Both the position numbers and the translations under genes were made by a program. A stretch of 56,932 nucleotides of DNA from Sphingomonas yabuuchiae (GTDB lineage Bacteria; Pseudomonadota; Alphaproteobacteria; Sphingomonadales; Sphingomonadaceae). The stretch spans positions 1-56,932 of the forward strand of contig NZ_JACHNX010000020.1 in NCBI RefSeq assembly GCF_014199595.1, in the 5' to 3' direction. The notes under the pieces were generated by a model. The model did no database searches, was not told the origin of the DNA, and saw only the letters and a list, made by a program, of their open reading frames with translations. The number at the start of each line of letters is the position of its first letter. The first letter of the stretch is position 1. Below are positions 23,359-31,279 of the stretch, piece by piece.

Positions 23359-25947
23359 ATGACCACCCCCACCCCGATGATGGCGCAATATCTGGCGCTG
23401 AAGGCCGAGGCCGAGGATTGCCTGCTCTTCTACCGGATGGGCGATTTCTTCGAACTGTTCTTCGACGATGCGCGCATCGCCTCGGGCGTGCTCGACATCG
23501 CGCTGACATCGCGCGGGGAGCATGAAGGCGAGAAGATTCCGATGTGCGGGGTGCCGGTCCATGCCGCGACCGCTTATCTGCAGCGCCTGATCAAGGCCGG
23601 GCACCGCGTCGCCATCGCCGAACAGACCGAGACGCCCGCCGAGGCCAAGGCACGCGGCGGGTCCAAGGCGCTGGTCGCGCGCGGAATCGTGCGGGTTGTC
23701 ACCGCAGGCACGCTGACCGAAGAGGCGCTGCTCGACGCCAAGTGCGACAATTGGTGCGTCGCGATCGGTGAAGCGGGCGGTGCGGTGGCGCTGGCTGCCG
23801 CCGACATCTCGACCGGGCGGTTCGTGGTGATCGATGTGAAGGCCGACGCACTGGGGGCAGAGCTGGCCCGCCTGGCCGCCGCCGAAGTGGTCGCCGCCGA
23901 GAATGCGGTCCATGCCGATGCCGCGACGACGTTGCGCCCCTCTTCGACCTTCGACAGCGGGAGCGGCGAGGACCGGCTGAAGCGGCTGTACGGCGTCGCC
24001 ACGCTGGACGGGTTCGGCCAGTTCAGCCGTGCCGGGCTGTCGGCGGCAGGCGGACTGGTCGCCTATCTCGACCACACCGCCAAGGGGGCCCTGCCCTTTC
24101 TGCGCCCACCCGTGCTGTCGCAGGCGGCGGGCGCGATGGCGATCGACGCGGCGACGCGCGAGAGCCTGGAGCTGACCCAGACCGCGAACGGGCAACGCAA
24201 GGGCTCGCTGCTCGATGCGGTCGACCGGACGGTGACGGGCGCGGGTGCGCGGGCGCTGGCCGGGGATATCGGCGCGCCGCTGATGGACCGGGATGCGATC
24301 GAGGCGCGGCTCGATCTGGTGCAGCATTTCCATGACGATGCCGCGCTTCGCGAGCGTTTGCGCGCGGCCTTGCGGGCGCTGCCCGATATTGGCCGTGCCA
24401 TCGGCCGGATCGCGGCGGGGCGTGGTTCCCCGCGCGATCTGGGGCAACTGCGGGATGGACTGGACGGGGCCTGGGCGTTGTCCGAGCAACTGACCGACGG
24501 CCCTCCCCTGCTCCGCGAGACGACGCCCCGTTTGCGTGGCCATGGCGCCCTGATCGACCTGCTCCGCCGCGCGCTCGTCCCCTCGCCGCCGATCGAGGCG
24601 AGCGAGGGCGGCTATATCGCGGCGGGCTATGACGTGGCGCTCGACGATCTGCGCGATGCGGGTGCGGGCGGACGCCGCGCCATCGCCGCGCTGGAGGCGG
24701 AATTCCGCCAGAAGACTGGCATCGCCGCGCTGAAGATCCGTCACAACGGCGTGCTCGGCTATCATGTCGAAGTCCCTGCGCGTTCGGCCGATGCGCTGAT
24801 GAAGCCGGAGTCGGGCTTTACCCATCGCCAGACGCTGGCGGGCGTGGTCCGCTTCAACACGCCCGAGTTGCACGACGTCGCCAGCAAGGTCGCGCAGGCG
24901 GGCGCCCATGCGCTGGCCGCCGAGGCCGCACATCTGGAGGAGCTGACCGCCGCCGCGCTCGCCTCGCGCGAAGGGATCGCCGCGACGGCGGATGCGCTCG
25001 CCCGGCTGGACGTCGCAAGCGGCCTTGCGGAACGTGCGGTGGAGGGCGGCTGGGTCCGGCCCGAACTGGTCGACCATGCCTGTTTCGACGTGACGGGCGG
25101 GCGGCATCCGGTGGTCGAGGCGGCAGTGGCGCGTTCCGGCGAGCGGTTCGTCGCCAATGACTGTTCGCTGTCGGAATCCTCGCGGCTTTGGCTGGTTACC
25201 GGCCCGAATATGGGCGGTAAGTCGACCTTCCTGCGTCAGAACGCGGTGATCGCGGTGCTGGCGCAAGCCGGGTCCTATGTGCCCGCCACGCACGCCAAGA
25301 TCGGACTGGTCGACCGGCTGTTCAGCCGGGTCGGTGCGTCGGACAATCTTGCGCGTGGGCGCTCGACCTTCATGGTCGAAATGGTCGAGACGGCCGCGAT
25401 CCTGGCGCAGGCGACCCCGCGCAGCTTCGTCATCCTCGACGAAGTAGGACGCGGCACCTCCACCTATGACGGCCTGGCGATCGCCTGGGCGGTGGTGGAG
25501 GCGATCCATGAGGATAATCGCTGCCGCTGCCTGTTCGCGACTCATTATCACGAACTGACCCGGCTGGCCGAGCGGTGCGAGGCGCTGTCGCTCCACCATG
25601 TCCGCGCGCGCGAGTGGAAGGGCGAACTGGTCCTGCTGCACGAGGTTTCGGAAGGGCCGGCCGATCGCTCCTACGGTCTGGCGGTCGCACGACTGGCGGG
25701 GATGCCGCCGACGACGGTGGCGCGGGCCAAGGCGGTGCTGGCCAAGCTGGAGGCGGGCCGCGCCAAGACCGGCGGGCTGGCGGCGGGGCTGGACGACCTC
25801 CCGCTGTTCGCCGCCGCGGCGCAGATCGAGGAAGAACAGTGCGATGCGATCCGGGCGGAGGTGGAGAAGCTCGACGTCGACGCCCTGTCGCCGCGCGAGG
25901 CGCTGGATGCGCTGTACAAGCTGAAGGCGTTGGCGCGGGAGGGGTGA
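23359..25947 (+). CDS. mutS: DNA mismatch repair ATPase MutS
   Basis: An 862-residue mismatch-recognition protein. The mismatch-binding motif GDFFELFFDDA is near residue 31, the Walker A GPNMGGKSTFLRQ near 615, the signature ASDNLARGRSTFMVEM near 660, Walker B VILDEVGRGTSTYDG near 693 and the C-terminal FATHYHEL near 728. Length matches MutS1. I start at MTTPTPMM; an earlier ATG at 23323 lies inside the toxin gene. It works with MutL, not present here. Confidence 0.97.
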   Translation: MTTPTPMMAQYLALKAEAEDCLLFYRMGDFFELFFDDARIASGVLDIALTSRGEHEGEKIPMCGVPVHAATAYLQRLIKAGHRVAIAEQTETPAEAKARGGSKALVARGIVRVVTAGTLTEEALLDAKCDNWCVAIGEAGGAVALAAADISTGRFVVIDVKADALGAELARLAAAEVVAAENAVHADAATTLRPSSTFDSGSGEDRLKRLYGVATLDGFGQFSRAGLSAAGGLVAYLDHTAKGALPFLRPPVLSQAAGAMAIDAATRESLELTQTANGQRKGSLLDAVDRTVTGAGARALAGDIGAPLMDRDAIEARLDLVQHFHDDAALRERLRAALRALPDIGRAIGRIAAGRGSPRDLGQLRDGLDGAWALSEQLTDGPPLLRETTPRLRGHGALIDLLRRALVPSPPIEASEGGYIAAGYDVALDDLRDAGAGGRRAIAALEAEFRQKTGIAALKIRHNGVLGYHVEVPARSADALMKPESGFTHRQTLAGVVRFNTPELHDVASKVAQAGAHALAAEAAHLEELTAAALASREGIAATADALARLDVASGLAERAVEGGWVRPELVDHACFDVTGGRHPVVEAAVARSGERFVANDCSLSESSRLWLVTGPNMGGKSTFLRQNAVIAVLAQAGSYVPATHAKIGLVDRLFSRVGASDNLARGRSTFMVEMVETAAILAQATPRSFVILDEVGRGTSTYDGLAIAWAVVEAIHEDNRCRCLFATHYHELTRLAERCEALSLHHVRAREWKGELVLLHEVSEGPADRSYGLAVARLAGMPPTTVARAKAVLAKLEAGRAKTGGLAAGLDDLPLFAAAAQIEEEQCDAIRAEVEKLDVDALSPREALDALYKLKALAREG

Positions 25948-25964
25948 ACGAGCCCCTTCCCGCT

Positions 25965-26230
25965 TACTCGCTTCTTCGACCCCGGCGCAGGCCGGGGCCC
26001 AGGCTCCACGCAGCCTAAAGCGCGCTATGATCGTGAGAGGGAGGCAATCGGTATCCCGCCTTCGATGACTCACCGCAACTGGGCCCCGGCCTTCGCCGGG
26101 GTCGAAGAGTAGAGAAGACAAATCTTCCCACCTCCGTTCAGCCTGAGCGAAGTCGAAGGCCACGCGACAACGCCCGGCGGCACGCGCAGCCCAGACACGT
26201 TGACTTCGCTCAGGCTGAACGGCTGCCGAA
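25965..26230. repeat. Family-D pair and inverted family-B pair
   Basis: This gene-free stretch after mutS holds two family-D units (CCCCGGCGCAGGCCGGGG near 25980 and CCCCGGCCTTCGCCGGGG near 26087) in inverted order, then two inverted family-B units (CGTTCAGCCTGAGCGAAGTC near 26133 and GACTTCGCTCAGGCTGAACG near 26203). No coding signal is visible. Confidence 0.8.
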
Positions 26231-26271
26231 GACCGGCGATCGGCCTGCGCTCACATCAAGAACAGGAAAGT

Positions 26272-26618
26272 GGGGAGCTTCTGTTGCCCGGTGCTCCCCG
26301 TACCGCTGGATTCCCCTTCTGTTGCCCGGTGGGGTCCGACCGCGCTATTTTGGTGTAATGTCAGGCCGTGAGGCCCTCAATTACGCCGCAATCGCGAGTG
26401 CTTCGTTATCGTTGGCACTTGTGTATATGGGCCGTTGCGGTGGTCCCATTCCGAACGAAAACAGCGCTTTTCAACACACGTCGATCCTGGTTCGGCCCCG
26501 TCAGAAACGGTGTCCAAGTACACCACCTTTTATGGTGGAGCCGCCGGGTACTGCCCCCGGGTCCGCTGCGTCTATTACTCGCCGCAGTTTATCGTCATAG
26601 CCGGGTGAAACCCGGCAA
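26272..26618 (-). ncRNA. ssrA: Transfer-messenger RNA, two-piece permuted form (ssrA)
   Basis: Read on the minus strand, the acceptor piece comes first and ends in CGGCTCCACCA (CCA at 26535-26533) after a T arm CCGGG-GGCAGTA-CCCGG. The coding piece begins GGGGCCG at 26499, which pairs fully with CGGCTCC of the acceptor end, followed by the tmRNA-typical GGATCGACG. The tag frame (26416-26381) encodes ANDNEALAIAA and a TAA. This order (acceptor, intervening piece, coding piece) is the circularly permuted tmRNA of alphaproteobacteria. Two hairpins at 26308-26337 and 26272-26299 follow and may form the 3' end. It rescues stalled ribosomes with SmpB. Exact ends are estimates. Confidence 0.92.
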
Positions 26619-26624
26619 AAGGGG

Positions 26625-26652
26625 ATATAGGAAGCCCGGCGGCATTACGCAA
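26625..26652 (-). promoter_or_regulatory. Promoter of ssrA
   Basis: On the minus strand TTGCGT (26652-26647) and CTATAT (26630-26625) are 16 bases apart, placing the transcript start a few bases before the acceptor piece. The region also separates ssrA from the divergent Rrf2 gene. Confidence 0.55.
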
Positions 26653-26693
26653 ATGCCTTTCGCTCGCCCCATTTTGGGTCCATGGAGGCGGCC

Positions 26694-27125
26694 ATGTTGA
26701 CCCAGCGGTCCCGTTATGCGCTGCGCGCGATGCTGTTCCTGGCGGAAATGCCGGTGGACGGGCCGCCGACCTCGATGACCCGCATCGCGGCCGAGGCCAA
26801 TGTGCCGCGCAAGTTCCTGGAGCTGATCCTCGCCGACCTGAAGGGCGCGCAACTGCTCGACAGCCAGCGCGGCAAGATGGGGGGTTACCGGCTGGCACGG
26901 CCTGCGCATCTGATCTCGCTGGGTGACATCATCCGCACGATCGAAGGGCCGCTGGCGCTGGTGCCGTGCGTCAGCCGGACCGCCTATCGCCCGTGCAACG
27001 ACTGCAAGAGCGAGGCCGACTGCGCCATCCGCCATGCGATGATGCGCGTGCGCGACGAGACGGCGCGGATTCTCGACGGTACCAGCCTGGCGGATGCGAC
27101 GGCCAAGAAGCTGGCGGCGGCTTAA
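26694..27125 (+). CDS. Rrf2 family transcriptional regulator
   Basis: A 143-residue winged-helix regulator. The N-terminal helix-turn-helix (MLTQRSRYALRAM ... IAAEANVPRKFLELIL) is typical of Rrf2, and the wing is GGYRLARP. Four cysteines (92, 101, 104, 110, in PCVSRTAYRPCNDCKSEADC) could ligate an iron-sulfur cluster as in IscR/RirA/NsrR; the spacing is not that of IscR. It stands alone, divergent from ssrA. The ATG at 26694 has GGAGG five bases upstream, which decides against the ATG at 26682. Confidence 0.88.
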   Translation: MLTQRSRYALRAMLFLAEMPVDGPPTSMTRIAAEANVPRKFLELILADLKGAQLLDSQRGKMGGYRLARPAHLISLGDIIRTIEGPLALVPCVSRTAYRPCNDCKSEADCAIRHAMMRVRDETARILDGTSLADATAKKLAAA

Positions 27126-27144
27126 GCCCTTTACCCAACATCGC

Positions 27145-27272
27145 GCCACCCCGGCGAAGGCCGGGGTCCAGTTGCGGTGAAGCAACGGAGGCGGGGCGAC
27201 GCCGCCTCCCAAGCGACGTTGCTGCGCGTCACGGGCTTGATGGCAACTGGGCCCCGGCCTCCGCCGGGGAAC
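27145..27272. repeat. Inverted pair of family-D repeats
   Basis: CCCCGGCGAAGGCCGGGGTCCAGTT (about 27151) and the inverted AACTGGGCCCCGGCCTCCGCCGGGG (about 27245) flank about 70 bases. It sits between the convergent Rrf2 and mscL genes. Confidence 0.8.
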
Positions 27273-27294
27273 ACCAGCCTTCTGATTTAAACGC

Positions 27295-27752
27295 TCAGGG
27301 GCGCCGCGCGCGCAGTTCGTCGCGGATTTCGCGGAGCAGCGCGACATCGGCGGGTTCTGCCTTGGGCTCGGCGGCGGCGACGGTTTTGTCCTTCTCGAAG
27401 ATCGCGGTCGCACGATTCACGGTGCGGATCAGCAGGAAGATGATGAAGGCGACGATCACAAAATTGACCGCCTGCGTCACGAACGCGCCATAGCCGAGCA
27501 GCGGCACGCCCGCTTTCTCAGCGCGGCATAATCGGTCAGCGAACCCGTATAATTGGCGGGTATCGGCCCCATGCGCAGGAAATAGCTAGAGAAATCCAGC
27601 CCGCCGAAAATCTTGCCGATCACCGGCATCAGCACATCGTCGGTCAGCGATGTCACGATCTTGCTGAACGCCGCCCCGATGATGACCGCCACCGCCAGAT
27701 CGAGCACATTGCCCCGCGCGATGAAGGCGCGAAATTCCTTGAGCATCGCCAA
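27295..27752 (-). pseudogene. mscL: Large-conductance mechanosensitive channel MscL, frameshifted
   Basis: The N-terminal frame (from 27752) reads [31 protein letters not shown], the MscL pore helix, through the periplasmic loop to TDYAALRK, then runs into nonsense. The C-terminal half continues in another frame with [32 protein letters not shown] and the cytoplasmic helix LLREIRDELRARRP. One extra base within the TTTCTC stretch at about 27514-27520 accounts for the break; without it the protein would be of normal MscL length. This is either a sequencing error or a real null allele. Family: osmotic emergency valve in the inner membrane. Confidence 0.85.
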
Positions 27753-27854
27753 CTCCCTCTATTCGATGAACTTTCAGGCTATCGTCGCTTTTGCCCTTCG
27801 CCAAGCGCCTCACGCGTCTTATATAGCCGATACAGTTGACGGAGGAATATTCGA

Positions 27855-28448
27855 ATGCGTCGTCCCGTTCTTGCCCTGACCCCGGTCGTGATGGCCGTCG
27901 CTTTGTCCGGCTGCGGCATGAACAGCGTGCCCACGGCCGAGGAAAATGTGAACGCGAAATGGGCCGACGTTCAGGCCGCCTATCAGCGCCGCGCGAACCT
28001 GATTCCCAATCTGGAAGCCACCGTGAAGGGTGCCGCCGCCTCGGAAAAGTCGATCCTGACCGAGGTGGTCAACGCGCGCGCCAAGGCGACCTCGGTCCAG
28101 GTGTCGGGTGACGACCTGTCCGACCCCGCCAAGATGCAGCAGTTCGCGGCAGCGCAGGGCCAGCTCAGCGGCTCGCTCGGCCGCCTGCTGGCCAATGTCG
28201 AGGCCTATCCGAACCTGAAGAGCCAGGACAATTTCCAGACCTTCATGAGCCAGCTCGAAGGCACCGAGAACCGCATCAACATCGCGATCGGCGATTACAA
28301 CAAGGCGGTGCAGGCCTATAACACCCGCATCCGTACCTTCCCCGACGCGATCGGTGCCAAGGTGTTCTACGGCGCCAAGCCCAAGACCCCCTATCAGGCG
28401 ACCACGCCGGGCGCCGAGAATGCGCCCAAGGTGAATTTCGGCGCCTGA
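27855..28448 (+). CDS. lemA: LemA family lipoprotein
   Basis: A 197-residue LemA protein. The signal peptide ends in a lipobox (LSGC at 17-20), so the protein is likely lipid-anchored. The LemA core runs from NVNAKWADVQAAYQRRANLIPNL to FYGAKP near the end. GGAGG precedes the ATG at nine bases. It heads a lemA-TPM-TPM cluster, a common pairing whose biochemical role is not established; a membrane or envelope stress function is usually inferred. Confidence 0.92.
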   Translation: MRRPVLALTPVVMAVALSGCGMNSVPTAEENVNAKWADVQAAYQRRANLIPNLEATVKGAAASEKSILTEVVNARAKATSVQVSGDDLSDPAKMQQFAAAQGQLSGSLGRLLANVEAYPNLKSQDNFQTFMSQLEGTENRINIAIGDYNKAVQAYNTRIRTFPDAIGAKVFYGAKPKTPYQATTPGAENAPKVNFGA

Positions 28449-28458
28449 TCGTATTCTC

Positions 28459-29361
28459 ATGCCCCGGTTCACCCGGTTGCTTCGCCCGGTCCTCGGGCTC
28501 TGGCTGATCCTCTGCGCCGTCCCCGTGATGGCGCAGACCTTTCCCAAGCTCGACGGGCTGGTCGTCGACGCGGCGAACAAGATCGATCCCGCGACCAAGG
28601 CGCAGTTAGAGGCGAAGCTGAAGTCTCTGCAAAAGGATACCGGCCGCCAGCTGGTGGTCGCGACGATCCCCGACCTGCAGGGCTATCCGATCGAGGATTA
28701 TGGCTATCGGCTGGGCCGGGCCTGGGGCGTCGGCCTGAAGGACGCGAACAACGGCGCGATCCTGTTCGTCGCGCCCAATGAGGGCAAGGGCCAGCGCGGC
28801 CCCCGGCTGGAGGTCGGGCGTGGGTTGGAGCCGATCCTGACCGACGCCTGGTCGTCGCAGATGATCCGTACGCTGATGATCCCGCGCCTTCGGGAATCGA
28901 GCGACATATCGGGTGCCCTGAACGCGGGCGCAGACGCGGTCATCGCCCAGCTTCGCGCCTCGCCCGAGGAAGCCCAGGCCAAGGTGGCCGAGGCCGCCAA
29001 GCAGTTCGACCGCGAGCATCGCCGCGGCGGCAGCGATTCCAACGGCTTTCCGATCGTCATCATATTGGTGATCTTCATCGGCGGCTTCGTCCTGCTGTCG
29101 ATCCTGCGCCGCAGACAGGGCCAGCGTTTCCACGACGATGACGACGACGATCGTGGGGGCGGCGGCGGGCGTCGCGGCGGCGGGGGCTGGCCGATCATCC
29201 TCTGGGGTCCCGGCTGGGGCAGCGGCGGCGGATCGGGCGGCGGCTGGAGTTCGGGCGGCGGCTCGTCCGGCGGCGGCAGCGACGGTTCGTGGTTCGGCGG
29301 CGGCTTTACCGGCGGCGGCGGGGGCGATTTCGGCGGCGGCGGCGCATCGGGGGATTGGTAA
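28459..29361 (+). CDS. TPM domain protein, YgcG family
   Basis: A 300-residue protein with a signal peptide (1-25), a TPM domain (about 30-165, with GLVVDAANKIDPATKAQLE, NGAILFVAP and LEVGRGLEPILTD), a transmembrane helix (about 199-217), a short poly-Asp stretch and a Gly/Ser-rich tail ending GGGGASGDW. This architecture is standard for YgcG-like proteins next to LemA. The TPM domain faces the periplasm and the glycine tail the cytoplasm (inference). Ten bases separate it from lemA. Confidence 0.9.
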   Translation: MPRFTRLLRPVLGLWLILCAVPVMAQTFPKLDGLVVDAANKIDPATKAQLEAKLKSLQKDTGRQLVVATIPDLQGYPIEDYGYRLGRAWGVGLKDANNGAILFVAPNEGKGQRGPRLEVGRGLEPILTDAWSSQMIRTLMIPRLRESSDISGALNAGADAVIAQLRASPEEAQAKVAEAAKQFDREHRRGGSDSNGFPIVIILVIFIGGFVLLSILRRRQGQRFHDDDDDDRGGGGGRRGGGGWPIILWGPGWGSGGGSGGGWSSGGGSSGGGSDGSWFGGGFTGGGGGDFGGGGASGDW

Positions 29362-29362
29362 G

Positions 29363-30028
29363 ATGTTGAGCGAAGCCGATAGCGATCTGGTCACCGCCGC
29401 CGTCGCGCGCGCGGAGGCGACGACGGACGCGGAGATCGTCACCATCGTCGCGCCCCGGTCGGACGAGTATCGTGATATCGCCTTGTGGTATGCGACCGCC
29501 ACCATGCTGCTGGTGCCGCTGTTCGCCGCGCTTTTCCCCGATCTGGGGTTGAAGCTGCTCGCACTGATCCATGACGCCTGGAGCGCGCCGGGTGAGGACC
29601 TGATCCTGGGCGTGCTGATGCTCGCGCAGATTCTGGTCTTCGGTCTGGTCTTCGCGTTGCTCGGCCCCGTCGCGCGCCGCATCGCGCTGGTGCCCAAGAG
29701 CATCCGCCATGCCCGCGTCCGGGCGCGTGCCGTCCTGCTGTTCCGCGTCTCGGCCGAGCGACGGACCGACAGTCGCTACGGCGTTCTGCTCTACCTCTCG
29801 GAGGACGAGCATATGGCCGAGATCGTCGCCGACTCCGGCCTGACCGGCAAGGTCGGGCCGGAAACCTGGGGCCGCGCCATGGCGGTGATGCTGCCCCATG
29901 TCGCCAAGGGCCATGTCGGCGAAGGGCTGGCCGCGGCGGTCGAGCGCATCGGGCTTGTGCTGGCGACACATTTCCCCAAGACGGCGGCCGACACCAACGA
30001 ACTGCCGGACAGACCGATCTCGCTATGA
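29363..30028 (+). CDS. Second TPM-family membrane protein
   Basis: A 221-residue protein with an N-terminal TPM-like start (SEADSDLVTAAVARAEATTDAEIVTIVAP), two hydrophobic segments (about 43-70 and 83-108) and a conserved C-terminal part SRYGVLLYLSEDEHMAEIVADSGL. This split-TPM form usually follows lemA and a YgcG-like gene. The start is one base after the previous stop; its own stop overlaps the nudix start (ATGA). Confidence 0.82.
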   Translation: MLSEADSDLVTAAVARAEATTDAEIVTIVAPRSDEYRDIALWYATATMLLVPLFAALFPDLGLKLLALIHDAWSAPGEDLILGVLMLAQILVFGLVFALLGPVARRIALVPKSIRHARVRARAVLLFRVSAERRTDSRYGVLLYLSEDEHMAEIVADSGLTGKVGPETWGRAMAVMLPHVAKGHVGEGLAAAVERIGLVLATHFPKTAADTNELPDRPISL

Positions 30029-30552
30029 CCGATCCCCGTATGGACGCCCCCCTCGAAACCCTGGCCGAGGGGCGTTTCCTGGCGCTGCGCAAGCGCGGCA
30101 CCTGGGAATATGCCGACCGACCGCGCGACATCCGCGCCGCCGTCATCCTCGCGATCGAGGACGGCCATATCCTGCTGGTCGAGCAATTCCGCATTCCGCT
30201 GGGCCTGACCTGTCTGGAAATGCCCGCCGGATTGATCGGTGACGAGACCGAGGGCGAAGCGGTGCTCGACGGCGCCGCACGCGAGCTGGAAGAGGAAACC
30301 GGCTATCGCCCCGCCCGGATCGAGGCGTTGGGGGAATTCTGTTCCTCGCCGGGCATGACGTCGGAGCGTTTCACCCTGGTTCGGGCCACCGGGCTGGTGA
30401 AGGTCGGCGAAGGCGGTGGCGATTCGGACGAACAGATCGTCGTTCACCGGGTGAGGCTGTCCGAGGTTTCCGCCTTCATCGCCGAACGCCGCGTGGCGGG
30501 CGTGGCGGTCGATGCCAAGCTTCTCTTGCTTTTGGGTGGCGGCATCCTCTGA
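30025..30552 (+). CDS. NUDIX hydrolase (ADP-ribose pyrophosphatase-like)
   Basis: A 175-residue Nudix enzyme. The Nudix box GLIGDETEGEAVLDGAARE-LEEETGY spans about residues 69-94 and fits GX5EX7REUXEEXGU with an insertion of three residues. The preceding EQFRIPLGLTCLEMPAG and the following GEFCSSPGMTSERFTLVRA resemble ADP-ribose or nucleotide-sugar pyrophosphatases (NudF type). It overlaps the TPM gene by four bases, so it is the last gene of that operon. Confidence 0.88.
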   Translation: MTDPRMDAPLETLAEGRFLALRKRGTWEYADRPRDIRAAVILAIEDGHILLVEQFRIPLGLTCLEMPAGLIGDETEGEAVLDGAARELEEETGYRPARIEALGEFCSSPGMTSERFTLVRATGLVKVGEGGGDSDEQIVVHRVRLSEVSAFIAERRVAGVAVDAKLLLLLGGGIL

Positions 30553-30945
30553 ATTCACGCGAAGCCGCGAAGACGATTTATCGCGCGGAGACGCGGAGGC
30601 GCGGAGAGGTCTTGCTCGCGGCAGCGAAATATCTCTTCAACCGGCCGTTTGTCATGCGCGCCCGATGCCACCAGACACGCCACCTCTGCGCTCTCTGCGC
30701 CTCTGCGCGAACCAATTCACAAATTCTTCGCGTCATCGCGGCTTCGCGCGAACACATGGTGACACGCCGGAACCGACGGGCAGGTGCCAAGAAACTTTGT
30801 TCGCGCAGAGGACGCAGAGAGCATGGCGCGGGAGCAACATACCGCTCTAATCAGCCGGTTTTGAAGCGATCCTGATGTCGGAGGGCGAGACACCTCCGCG
30901 TCTCCGCGTCTCCGCGCGAACCAACCCTCTCAAGCGCCACGCGCG
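30553..30945. repeat. Family-C repeat array
   Basis: About 390 bases without a gene hold several copies, in both directions, of CGCGAAGCCGCGAAGACG and CGCGGAGACGCGGAGGCGCGG-type sequence (near 30557, 30592, 30683, 30743, 30800, 30893). Coding-like frames across it have no family resemblance. The same material recurs near 36.4 and 40.6 kb. Confidence 0.75.
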
Positions 30946-30949
30946 AAAG

Positions 30950-30980
30950 AAAAAGCGCCCCGGCCTCGACCGGAGCGCTT
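30950..30980 (-). terminator. Rho-independent terminator of the NDUFS4-like gene
   Basis: On the minus strand AAGCGCTCCGG pairs with CCGGGGCGCTT (one G-U) and is followed by TTT-rich sequence, immediately after the stop codon. Confidence 0.85.
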
Positions 30981-30985
30981 GAACG

Positions 30986-31267
30986 TCAGCGGAAATTGTC
31001 GGCGTAGCTTTGCAGCTTCAACGTCTTTTGCGGCGTCGGCACGACATGGTGGTCGAGCCCTTCGCGCTGGCAATAGGCGATCGCCTCTTCCAGCGTCGCG
31101 AAGGTCAGGCGGACCTGTTCCTGCGTGTCGCCGCTGCCGGCCCAGCCGGTCAGGGGATCGGGCTTTTTCGCCTCGGTCGGTTCGAATTCGAGTTGCCAGC
31201 GATCGGTCCGGTACTTGCCGGATTGCATCGCGTTCTTGGGGCGCTGGAAGATGCGAGCAGTGGCCAT
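30986..31267 (-). CDS. ETC complex I subunit, NDUFS4-like
   Basis: A 93-residue protein of the NADH-ubiquinone oxidoreductase 18-kDa (NDUFS4/AQDQ) family: ARIFQRPKNAMQSGKYRTDRWQLEFEP, then DPLTGWAGSGDTQEQVRLTFATLEEAIAYC. It is an accessory subunit of complex I shared by alphaproteobacteria and mitochondria (family knowledge). AAGGGA lies eight bases before the ATG. It is monocistronic, away from any nuo operon. Confidence 0.9.
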   Translation of the reverse strand: MATARIFQRPKNAMQSGKYRTDRWQLEFEPTEAKKPDPLTGWAGSGDTQEQVRLTFATLEEAIAYCQREGLDHHVVPTPQKTLKLQSYADNFR

Positions 31268-31279
31268 AATTCTTGTCCC

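Noticed and set aside
23212..26163. Minus-strand frame of 983 residues opposite mutS
   Set aside because: Antisense shadow of mutS with biased composition and no domain.
26322..26700. Open frames of 92 and 110 residues with MVEPPGTAPGS or similar
   Set aside because: They are the antisense of the tmRNA gene; the motif is the complement of the acceptor end. No coding evidence.
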